From assembly GCF_052324685.1 (NCBI RefSeq), contig NW_027506901.1, positions 566,001-630,000 on the forward strand: a stretch of 64,000 nt of DNA, in the 5' to 3' direction. The notes beneath the pieces were generated by a model that was not told the DNA's origin, searched no databases, and was given only the letters and a program-made list of their open reading frames with translations. This DNA is from Brachyhypopomus gauderio. Its lineage: Eukaryota; Chordata; Actinopteri; Gymnotiformes; Hypopomidae. Made by a program: the position numbers and the translations under genes. Below are positions 42,464-52,478 of the stretch, one piece after another; the first letter of the stretch is position 1; the number at the start of each line of letters is the position of its first letter.

Positions 42464-45092
42464 TGTAGGGGTTTCACCTACTAATCCTTTAAAGTAGATA
42501 TAATTTGTTTGCCTTAATTATTAATCAGTCTCATTAATTTAGAATCAGTCTCATATTCTAATTATACCAGAACCATAACATTTAGTTATTAACTAAGGGT
42601 AATTAATGGTTTGGTATCTGAAGGATTTAACTATGAATTCTTTGGAGGTTTTGGCAACAACCACTTTTGAATGACATCAACACAGACAATTTGGTGAAAA
42701 TAAATGATACATTTATTTAAAACCAACTATTCTAAAACAAACGGCATCAACAAGGATCAGTATATTTACAGTGAAGACTGGGTATCTATTGTGTGTGTGT
42801 GTGTGTGTAAAAAGGGGAGGAGAGTAGTGTGCGCGCGCCAGAGATGGGAGTAAGTCACACATGTGCAAGTCATAAGCAAGTCTCAAGTCTTAACCTTCAA
42901 GTCTCGAGCAAGTCCCAAGTCACTGTGGAAAAATTCAAGCAAGTCAAGTCAAGTCCCTGCTATAAGTCAAGCAAGTCTCAAGTCAAGTCATTCAAATTAT
43001 TATGCCCTAACTCCAGTTTCCATATTTAAATCACGTAAAAGACATCTTATCATGAAGAGCTGAATTTTATTTTCAATATTGAGAAGTACTGTTAGTATAG
43101 TATTGAGTTGGTTATGGCTCGTTGCTGGGGGTGGTTGCAGTTGTATAGCGACACAGTACTTGATTTGATGAACTGAGAGATCGGAGGCTGGTTAACATCA
43201 AAAGTTGCTTTGGTATGGATGTATTCTTCATATCTGTAGAAAATGGAAGAGGGAGAAAGAATAGATTTAGCCCACATTATTAACTTCATTGCATAGTTGA
43301 TCACTGAAAATGTAAACTGTGACCAAAATAGATCCTCATTTGCACTCCTAAATGCATTAGTCATATTCTCATACAGTGAGATTCCAGACTGATTTTGAGC
43401 TCTACAAGCTCACTTAATTAAACTGATTTCTAGTGAACATCATTGGTATCAGTTGAATGTGGAACAGAATGCATTGCTTGTTATTACTAAATGGATTTAA
43501 CTTTACTGGCAGACATTGATAACAAAACGAGAGAAAGAAAAGACATTATGTAGTAATGTATATTCATTTAGCTTTTTTGCTAATGTTCTGTAAGCCAGTG
43601 ATTAGCGTTAGCTTAACAGACACAGTCACTTACCTCTCTTTGTGGGATTTGAAGTGGCTAATGAAGTTTGAAGTTGTTGTGGTCGTGTCGCTGATTTTGG
43701 TACTGCAAACCCTGCACGTTGCTGTTCGCTTTTTGTTCTTCTCATCGACTACATACTCCTTAAATCCAAATTTCACTATTTTAGGAGTAGCCGCGTCCAT
43801 GATAAGAGCAATCATCAACTCTGTTGGTCTGCCGCGTTCTGATGGGTTGCCAGGTTTATGCGCATTACGCGCAACAATCGTCAATTTTTTAAAAAAGAAA
43901 TTCAAATATATATATGTATCATCTCAGTATGTACAAACACAAACATTTAATAAAAAATACAAGTCATTTCGAGTCGTCTGACCCAAGTCTAAGTCAAGTC
44001 TCAAGTCATGAATACCAAGTCAAAGTCAAGTCGAGTCTTGTTAATCAAGCAAGTCTCAAGTCCCTAAAATCGCGACTCGAGTCCGACTCGAGTCGAGTCA
44101 TGTGACTCGAGTCCCCCATCTCTGGCGCGCGCGCTTGTGCGCATGTGAGGAGGCGGAGTTGTAATCTCAGTTCTCCTATAGAGAACAAAGCAACTAAAAT
44201 GGCGCCGACTTTAAACGGTAGAGCAGCGCGACTGTGTTAATGAGCTCAGCTGGTTTATTCCAACATGGTCAGAACAAAAAGTAATGGAGCTGGCTTAATA
44301 ACTAAAAATTAATGTGGTGTGTCTGAGGATGGGGAAGACTACAAGTTGTCCATTAATTAGATAAATAAAAACATGAAGAGATTGCATGCAAGGTGGAGAA
44401 CTTTGTGTGTACAAATCAATGAGGATTATGAAAATAAAGTTAAGCACATTCGGAATGTATTAACAGAAAACTTAGTTAACTCTACAGTTCAAATAACTTT
44501 GCCTTTTGATAAACTATGCCCAGCGGTAAGAGTCTCACGTGTTGAGTGTTTTGGGTGGTTTCCTCGTCCTCCCTGAATTCTCCTGGAATTAGGAGGGAAT
44601 TTCCACCGCCAGCTCCTCGTTGATTAAAAGCGACGTCGTCCAGGTGTGCTGGGGAATCGTCCAGGAATGAGAGTCTCGTTCACGGTTTAACGACAGGGAG
44701 TTGATCGCCTTTGTTTCAGTCCGTGTGGCCGCGTTAACAAGCTTGATTGAAGTAGTTCGGTGAATCTGTCATCACGGTAACGTTGATCGGTTGCTGGTTA
44801 GATTACACCGTAACTCGGGCTCGTTAATTAAATAGTACGACTTTCAGCTGTTTGCTGTTAGTCGTTGCAAAGTTCGCGTGTTCTCAAAGAAAAACCGGAG
44901 AGAGAGAAATGGCGGAGCCTCTCTTTAATAGGTCTAACCTCGGTGTCAGTCAAACCAGAGAGAGATTGATGAATGGCTGTTCAGGGTATTTAAACACCTG
45001 AACTGTAGACACACCCTTACTTCCGTCAAAGCAAGCTTGTTCAATGTGTTGCCAGTGGTACTGCCACCTGCTGGTTTAGCATGGTACCTACA
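42464..45092. mobile_element. LTR-like insert (probable solo LTR), TGTAGG...CCTACA, 4-bp TSD
   Basis: It starts TGTAGGGGTTTCACC and ends ATGGTACCTACA, with CTGG directly outside both ends (42460-42463, 45093-45096). Removing it restores the LINE reading frame exactly. Without the hAT nested in it, it is about 1.33 kb. TG...CA ends, a 4-bp duplication and a TATTTAAAC box near 44990 suggest a solo LTR of a retrovirus-like element. No coding domains are present. Orientation and family are not established. Confidence 0.65.
42839..44124 (-). mobile_element. hAT element with BED-finger relic and TSD GCGCGCGC
   Basis: The ends are CAGAGATGGGAGTAAGTCAC and, from the right, CAGAGATGGGGGACTCGAGT. GCGCGCGC flanks it at 42831-42838 and 44125-44132. 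Subterminal regions are strings of AAGTC/CAAGTCAAGTC words. On the minus strand, 43905-43630 encodes a BED-type finger (KRTATCRVCSTKISDTTTTT, then NFISHFKSHK) with an upstream KFGFKEYVVDEKNKK. The rest of the transposase is gone. Confidence 0.9.
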
Positions 45093-45096
45093 CTGG

Positions 45097-46476
45097 CTAT
45101 AAGATCAGAGTTAACTAATGAAAAGGAGGAGAGAGACTGAGGAGAGGGCAGGGTAGTAGTCAATGAGGAAGAGGAGAGAGAGGAATTGTGTGACTGGTGC
45201 TTCAACAAAACCTGATAAATAAGGGACACTTTCTGATTAAAGAAATTAAGAAATTCATTGCACCGATCAGTTGTGGGGGAAGGGGACAATGATGAGGGAC
45301 GCAGAAGGTTATTAACAATCTTGAAAAGTCGCTTGGGGTCAGAGCCAGCACTGTTTATTGCTGATGTGTAGTGAAGTGTACGGGCTTTATTTAAAGCATC
45401 CTTATATTTGGCCAAGTGATCCATATATGCCTGGTAGTGAACAGATAGATGAGTTTTCCTATATAGACGCTCAAGGCGCCTACCAGTGGTTTTCTGGGCA
45501 CGAAGTTCAGCAGTAAACCAGGGTGATGAGTGAGAGGAGGGCACAAGTCGTGTTTTAACAGGTGCTAGAGTATTGAGAGTATCAGTAAGGGACTGGTTGT
45601 ATACAGCGACAGCATCGTCAATATTGTGAATAGAAGTGATGAGGGGAAATTTAGTGGATTCCAGGGCAGAGAAAAATGTAGTTGAAACAATGGATGAAAG
45701 ACTACGGTAAGACTACGGTAAGTGACAGATGATTTAGTGGAGTGGAGTTCAGTGTGTAGTGCAATATGTGATGTAATGAGCAGGTGATCCGATATAGCAA
45801 TGTCATGACCAGATACATTTGTGATAGTTCCAGGTGAGGAACAGATTAAGTCTAAAGTATGTCCATGCTTATGTGTTGGGAAGTTGACATGCTGTTGTAA
45901 CTCAAAACTGTCCAGTAATGATAAAAAATCTGTGGAGCTGGAAGAAACTGAGTCAATGTGTATGTTAAAGTCTCCGAGGACAACCAATGAACTTGAAAGA
46001 GAGCTAACAACAGTTAGTACTTCGCCAAATTCTAGAATGAACTCCGAGAGTGAGCTGTTGGGAGGACGGTAGACAAGTAATAGTGTAGAAGAGCTGTGTC
46101 CAGATATTTTGAGAGCCATGCACTCAAAATGAACTGTTTCCTGCAATGCACACACACTAATGTTAATTTTGCTGTTGAATAAAATAGCTAAACCTCCACC
46201 ACGACCACCCTGTCTGGGGGCAGAGAGATTTTTGAAGCCAGGTGGAGTAGCTGCATTTAGCTGGTAGTAATCATCAGGTGTTTGCCAGGTTTCAGTTAAA
46301 AGAAAAATGTCCAGTTGATGTTGTTTGATCAGATCATTAATAAATGCAGCTTTATCAGTCATGGAACGACAGTTGAACAGAGCCAGGTTTAGGGAACGAG
46401 GTTGAACAGATGAACGGTGGACAGCAGTAACCAGAGTCTTGGACCGGGTGATTTCTTTTAGAGCGCTGAGATCCAC
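45097..46476 (-). pseudogene. LINE (second family) endonuclease and linker
   Basis: The frame from 46476 contains LNLALFNCRSMTDKAAFIND, DIFLLTETWQTPDDYYQL, PRQGGRGGGLAILF, LLVYRPPNSSLSEF, LVVLGDFNIHID, HGHTLDLICS and ISDHLLITSHIAL, the full ordered set of APE endonuclease motifs. The linker (45544-45097) has SPWFTAELRAQKTTGRRLER and DPKRLFKIVNNLL. A frameshift near 45600 separates the two. Confidence 0.85.
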
Positions 46477-46759
46477 GCCATAATGGGACCCTGGTGAACC
46501 GATTTTGGAACGCCGGACCGAACTGGAGATAACCGGAATACTGGATGCAGATGATTGTTGGTAATAGTGGTGATGTCTGGGACCACGATGGATATACCGG
46601 GGTCGTCGAGCGATACCAGCAGAGAAACATTTGCTGTAGGTGGTGGAGTCAAGCCGAGATGTAGAGCGCGGGTTATAAAGTCACTATGGCATTAGCCAAT
46701 AAACTACTACAGAAGTGCTTTAAAGCTAGGTTCAGGCATGAAAATGGGTCAGGGGTTAA

Positions 46760-46930
46760 AAAGGTGACAAGACCGGGGGGGGCGGGGCATGTGACATCAA
46801 GGGGATACGGCGACGGGGCGTTGACATGTGGGGGGGGGGGGGGGGGTTTGACATGTGACGTCATGGGTATACTGCGACGGGGGGGGTTGGGGGTGGCTGC
46901 TGCTGTACGGGGATACAGCGACAGGTGATG
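46760..46930 (+). repeat. G-rich imperfect tandem repeat
   Basis: Units containing GACATGTG, a G run of 7-18 bases and ATACGGCGACGG or ATACTGCGACGG recur three to four times. The longest G run lies at about 46832-46848. Confidence 0.6.
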
Positions 46931-46942
46931 CCAAATATTGCT

Positions 46943-47234
46943 CGTAAGGTGACATCATGTAAAAAATATAATAACGCGTGGCCACGACTTACTAACGCAT
47001 GCGAACGACTTACTAACGCGTGCGAACAAGATAATTAAGTATTACTTTATATAAAGCCAGGTTTACCTTCCTTGGGCAGTCAGTTCGCGAACATCCCTGG
47101 GATCTGCTTGCTTTGCTGTGAAAAAATAAACTTTGTTGCCGCGTGTGAAAGGCGACATTAGTATCTCGTTCCCACACGTTAATAAGTCGTGGCCACGCGT
47201 TATTTATTTATTTTTTACATGATGTCACCTTACG
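46943..47234. mobile_element. MITE with about 50-bp inverted ends
   Basis: The left end is CGTAAGGTGACATCATGTAA and the right end its reverse complement. The arms also share AACGCGTGGCCACGACTTA. Inside are TATATAAAGCC and AATAAACTTTG words. There is no coding capacity. Confidence 0.7.
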
Positions 47235-47449
47235 GGCTCCGTAAAATATAGTAAAATCCATAAAAAAAAATTTTTTTGACTGTCATGTCAATGGATTCAA
47301 TGTAAACGCAATCCGTAAACGCAAGAAGCCGCTCTCGCCATTCCGGGTGGCTCAGTCAAAACCATTACGTCTTAATGAACCAATAAATACATCAGCGGCG
47401 AAAATGAGTGTAAAAATACCAGGGTTCACGTGTTTTTATTTTCTAACAT

Positions 47450-48062
47450 GGGCCCTCGCACAGGGGCGGAGCCACCGCGATTACGTCATTTTCGGACCCT
47501 CGTGCCGGTCGTGACGCGTCAAGTATAAACCAAGTTTGACACGGCTCAGGGATGACCTCACACGCAGCGCCGTGCGCAGTGCCGTAGTGCCTGTACATTT
47601 AAATTTTAATGGTCCAATGAAGGTAATTTAAAAACCAGGACATTTCCTCACTTAAAAAACAAAAAAAACCCGGGACGCCCGGGACAAGACGTGAAATACG
47701 GACATGTCCCAGGAAATACAGACGTTTGGTCATCCTACTTAAAGGCCATACTGTAGCTCCCTTATCCCATTATTGTATTTGTCCCAGTTTTCCTGTTAAT
47801 TGGAGACACTGACACAGCTTGAGCTGACTGTTTGTTGTGATTTGGTGCTGTATAAATAAAATTTAATTGAATTGTTTTGCAACGTGAACTTTGAAGAAAA
47901 TTATTATTTTCTTTCTTCTTCTCTGCAGATTGACAGTGCTGTCATAGCACTGATGGATGATGCAGCTCTTGCAAATTACATCCCTTCCTATGGAGACCGC
48001 ATTGCCATCTTCAATTTCTGCAAAAGCAAGCAACCACTCTCACAGAGAAAACAAGGACTTTT
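47450..48062 (+). repeat. Left inverted arm of the HECT/DDE element
   Basis: It pairs with 54223-54836. Read in order it holds a family-Y terminus (to 47533), TTTGACACGGCTCAGGGATG, CCGGGACGCCCGGGACAAG, a GTCATCCTAC word at about 47729-47738, a retroposon-like tail (GTGCTGTATAAATAAAATTT, about 47847-47866), a CTCTGCAG splice acceptor at 47921-47928 and the first about 134 coding bases. The non-coding 475-plus bp differ from the other arm by only one substitution and an A-run length by eye. The coding part shows about a dozen differences. Confidence 0.85.
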
Positions 48063-49704
48063 ACAAAAACTTCGTGAAAAAATGCAAAACAGAAAGGAAG
48101 GTCCCAAGGAGAACACTTCACATGCAGACACACGAACAAGACAGACAAAGAAGCCAAAGACATCAAGAAATGTTGAAATAGGATGGATACATCATGATGG
48201 AAAAATAACCAAACAGGTGAGGGCAAAGCAGGGAGGTGGCACCAGAAAAATTCAAATGGCCACTGATGCAGGATTGAAGGATATTCTTCAGCAAGGCAAG
48301 ATTTTCTTTTTCCCTGATGGAGTGTCTCCTAAAGGATGTGAAACTGATTTTGAGTTTGAGGTCTGGGACTTTAAACAGAACCACCTTACTGATGACACTT
48401 GCCAGTCTATTGGTGATATGTATGAAGCAGCAAGGCTGACAATGTTACGCTTCTACATTGCAACAAAGCCAAAATATGTTGAAGAAGAGGCCAGTGAGAC
48501 ATCTGAAGTGATGTTTGTCTCTGCAAGCAGTGGCAGTGAAATTAATCCAACAGAAGTGGCAGAAGTCTTAGGTACTTTTCAAGGAGACCACCATCCTTTA
48601 GAAATTTCAGATGATTCAGAGATAACCTTTGGTCCCACTTTTGATGCTGAAGAAGGTACAGAGGACACATTAATCTATGAAGGTTTTCTTGTACCCCTCA
48701 GTCCAGCTAATCCAGAGGATGTAGTAACAATCATTGTACATCATGCTAACATTTTACATAACATGATTACTGCTTTCTGTGATGCAGAGATTTTGACTAA
48801 AACACTGAATGTGAAACGCATACTTCCAGACAATACAGAAGAAGCAGGTAGAGGATCAGGAGTACTGAGAGATGTACTCAGCTGCTTCTGGCAAGAATTC
48901 TATGAGCGATGCACCCTTGGTGCAACAGTTAAAGTGCCATTCATTCGCCATGATTTTTCTGCTGAAAAATGGAAGGCAACTGGCAGAATACTTCTGAAAG
49001 GTTACCAAGACTGTCAGTATTTTCCAACCAAACTTGCTATCCCTTTTCTTGAACAAGTGCTTTTCAACTGTGTTTACAGTGATCTTAAAGTGCATTTTCT
49101 GCAGTTTGTGAGCAGCCAAGAATGTGAAGTTTTGGTGCAAGCAGTAAGTGATTTCACTGCAGTTGACATGGATGATCTTGTGGAAGTTCTTGACAATTAT
49201 GGATGTAGGAAAATAATCACAGCTGAGACTCTTCCAACAATCCTTGATGAAATAGCACATAAGGAGCTTGTCTAAAAACCAATGTTTGTTATTGACTGTT
49301 GGAGGGAAATCACCCATCCCCACCTTGCCCTCACTCCAGAGACACTGACTAAGTTGTTCTCGGACCTGCAGCCAACTTCAAAAAAAGTCTGCCAACTTCT
49401 GAAATTTTCTGTTGATTTGACACCAAAGCAAAAGGAAGTGGTAAATCATCTGAAACGATTCATCAGAGAGTTGGATGACATTAAACTTCAGAAATTTCTG
49501 CGATTCTGCACTGGATCAGATCTTGTAGTGACAGACAGTATATATGTGGAGTTTCAAGCTATGACAGAGTTTACAAGAAGACCAGTTGGACACACGTGCG
49601 GGAAGATTCTGCAAATAGCTGACAGCTATGAAAACTTCCCAGATTTCCGTTCTGAATTTAATGCAGTTCTGGAAAGCAATGTCTGGGTAATGGACATTGT
49701 ATAG
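47929..49704 (+). pseudogene. HECT-type E3 ubiquitin-ligase-like protein with SAM-like N-terminus, one in-frame stop
   Basis: The frame follows a CTCTGCAG acceptor at 47928. The N-terminus (IDSAVIALMDDAALANYIPS, then YGDRIAIFNFC) resembles a SAM-like helix bundle. A middle segment has EIGWIHHDGKITKQVRAKQG and GGTRKIQMATD. From about 48830 the sequence is HECT-like (EEAGRGSGVLRDVLSCFWQE, PFIRHDFSAEKWKATGRILL). The C-lobe after 49282 ends PVGHTCGKILQIADSYENFP, with the His-Thr-Cys of the HECT active site at 49591-49599, and stops at 49704. A single in-frame TAA at 49273-49275 separates the lobes, so this copy would make a protein without the catalytic Cys. G2/M-phase-specific E3-like HECT proteins are multiplied in fish genomes, and this belongs to that type. 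No upstream exon 1 is visible on the left side. Polyadenylation-like AATAAA words occur at 50444 and 50880. Confidence 0.75.
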
Positions 49705-51020
49705 ACTCTCACAGGAACAGCAATTCACTACATATTTGAGCTCTATACAAAACACTCCTTCTTGTTCTTTTATAATTAGAAAGAAGTTACCATATTTGTG
49801 TCAGAAGCCCAGTTTTGGCTACAAATCTTCCAGTCTCTTTTATTATCCAGTTTCACGATAAACTGGTACAGTCACAAAACAAAATGAACTGGCACACTGT
49901 CCGTTACCAAAGCTAAAGCTATTTTCACCTAATCCAAGTTCTCCAGTTGCATAACAGAAACCTTGAGCAACAACAAAAATTGTGCTCATTAGAGATGTAT
50001 GCAATATAAAGAAAATGTTCTTTCATGTTTTCTTTAATGCACCCAGTGAAATATTTTTTTTGTTAAGTTGTGTGAAAGTTTACATCACATTACATCACAT
50101 TTATCTATTTTGCGCAAAGCCAAATACTTTTGTAAGGACTAATTTATTCTGATGTTCTATTGTAAGCATTATAGGCAGTTGTTAGACACTGTTTTGCTAG
50201 TTGCCAACTGGAATTTGCATAATTTTGCACATTTGCATTAGTCATGCTTGTGATATTTTGCTTTATATGCCCTTGTTAGTTTAAAAGATCAAAGGTTGGT
50301 ATTTGCTGTTGGATGTTCAAGTACCACATAAGCACACATTTGTGAACGCACATGTTTTTAGAATATATTCATGTATTTCCACTGTTTTCTTAAATGGTGT
50401 GTTGTTTCTAAACATTCATCCAAGAAAATGCTGCAAACTGCAAAATAAATAGAGTTTTAAAGACATTTACTGATTGTCATTGCACAGACACTATACAGTG
50501 CAGTGTCCAAGGGCTGTGATTATTCTTTCATTCTTATGCCATCATTCTTACGTCATTCTTATACAAAATTTCCATGTTCTCTAGTATTAGTTTCAAGACT
50601 AAAAATAATGTCCTTGTTACCTATGGAAATTTTGGACATTTTTATTGTATGCATGTTCTTAAACATTAGCACTTAACAACAGCTGACTCTTGAGGAATTT
50701 CTAATGCAATTGCCAGTGTTTGTGATCTTGTACACTAAGTCTGATGCATGACACAAGGCTGTATGAGATCTACACGTTATTTTTAAAAGTAGTGCTATTC
50801 TTGTTACAGGACATAGTTTTAGAGAGTTTGCTCTGTCTTCTTGGATTTACAATAACAATGTTTCTTGCAAAATATTTTCAATAAAATGTTACTTTTACCA
50901 CTACATTTATATTGTAGTTCTGAGTCTTTTGATAAAGTTCAGTATCCATTTGAACCATATCCATATCCTGACCTTGAGCCTTCACTGCTTTTGTCTTACA
51001 TGTAGCATTGCTTGCAGAAG
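49705..51020 (+). other. 3' non-coding region of the HECT-like gene
   Basis: AT-rich, with no frame of note. AATAAA at 50444-50449 and 50880-50885 are candidate poly(A) signals. An imperfect TACATCACATTACATCACAT direct repeat occurs near 50080. Confidence 0.5.
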
Positions 51021-51650
51021 TAGATTATTTTCTAAAGTTATATACCAAATTAAAGGGTATGTTGGTAGATTATTTTCTAAAGTTATATACCAGATTAAAG
51101 GGTATGTTAGTAGATTATTTTCTAAAGTTATATACCAAATTAAAGGGTATGTTAGTAGATTATTTTCTAAAGTTATATACCAAATTAAAGGGTATGTTAG
51201 TAGATTATTTTCTAAAGTTATATACCAGATTAAAGGGTATGTTGGTAGATTATTTTCTAAAGTTATATACCAAATTAAAGGGTATGTTAGTAGATTATTT
51301 TCTAAAGTTATATACCAAATTAAAGGGTATGTTAGTAGATTATTTTCTAAAGTTATATACCAGATTAAAGGGTATGTTGGTAGATTATTTTCTAAAGTTA
51401 TATACCAGATTAAAGGGTATGTTAGTAGATTATTTTCTAAAGTTATATACCAAATTAAAGGGTATGTTAGTAGATTATTTTCTAAAGTTATATACCAAAT
51501 TAAAGGGTATGTTGGTAGATTATTTTCTAAAGTTATATACCAAATTAAAGGGTATGTTAGTAGATTATTTTCTAAAGTTATATACCAGATTAAAGGGTAT
51601 GTTGGTAGATTATTTTCTAAAGTTATATACCAAATTAAAGGGTATGTTGG
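51021..51650. repeat. Perfect-length tandem array: 14 units of 45 bp
   Basis: Each unit starts GTAGATTATTTTCTAAAGTT and is exactly 45 bp. Units differ at only two positions (CCAAAT/CCAGAT and GTTA/GTTG before the next unit). The 15-codon periodicity leaves frames open on both strands (VDYFLKLYTKLKGML plus, LPTYPLIWYITLENN minus), but there is no start context or homology, so I treat it as non-coding. It sits between the two convergent genes of the HECT/DDE element. Confidence 0.95.
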
Positions 51651-51659
51651 TGACCGTTG

Positions 51660-52434
51660 CAGCCACTGTTCTGTCAAATTGGTGCTGGTATACCATGAAT
51701 AAAAATTTAACTTTCGGCTGTAGGTCTTTTAATTGTATGAATCATGTTAGATTAATTAGCTTTGTACATGACAGCTCATACTGCATCAGTTTGGAAATGA
51801 CTGAAAATGGAAAATCCAAAATCTTACAATAACATTACAGTACAAAGATGATGGTAAAAGGTGATGGTTCTTCACATGGGTAACCATGCCTATCTTCATT
51901 TTATTTCTACTAAAAGCCCAAAATATGTAACAGCTTGATATATTAACAATGATGTGTTTATATAAATGTTTATATAAATATATTTGGGTCTATATGTAGT
52001 TTAGACCCAAAAATGTGGAGTACATGCATCTATGATTTACAGAAACATATAATGATAAAATAATTTCCTATTGTTCCTGGCTAGCAACCCAGGCACCAGG
52101 ACTACACGTGACAACAGAAACACAATTAACAGAGCTATTTTATTCTTCTAATGGCAGATAGGTTTTATACATTCACAAAATAATTGGATATCCACCATAC
52201 TGTATTGGTTTTACTATTAGACTAAAATGATCTGCTATAAGCACTCTGAATTTACATTTTTTTTTAAGTATTCACAGAATGACATGAAAAGAATGACATG
52301 GCAAGCCTGTTTGCTTGTACCCAAAATGCATTTATCTGGAAAACGTCTTACACTAACTGCAACACAACACAATAGGGTACTTGTAAGACATGGCAACAGT
52401 TATTAAATCATGTGATCAAGACAAACTGCAATAT
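51660..52434. other. Non-coding spacer between the array and the transposase gene
   Basis: AT-rich, no motif recognised. AATAAA on the minus strand at 52435-52440 is the likely poly(A) signal of the transposase gene. Confidence 0.5.
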
Positions 52435-52478
52435 TTTATTTATATTTGCACATGTAAATAGTGGATGTGTGCCATTTC

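Larger units (their letters stand above)
40762..46680 (-). mobile_element. L2/CR1-like LINE, second family, split by an LTR-like insert
   Basis: The 3' end is an ATA/TAA microsatellite (40768-40800), then CCATTTGTATAGCGCCTTTC. In reverse there are RT (42460-40943) and endonuclease plus linker (46476-45097). The frame joins across the insert at 42464-45092 (LIA to RHLTSAKSTTS). The 5' end fades near 46680, so it is 5'-truncated with no ORF1. It is a different family from the two ATCA-tailed L2 copies. Confidence 0.8.

Noticed and set aside
50929-51832. Open frames of 230-270 codons on both strands across the 45-bp array
   Set aside because: A 45-bp unit without stops keeps frames open on both strands. 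There is no homology or codon signal, and units are too identical for a protein under selection.
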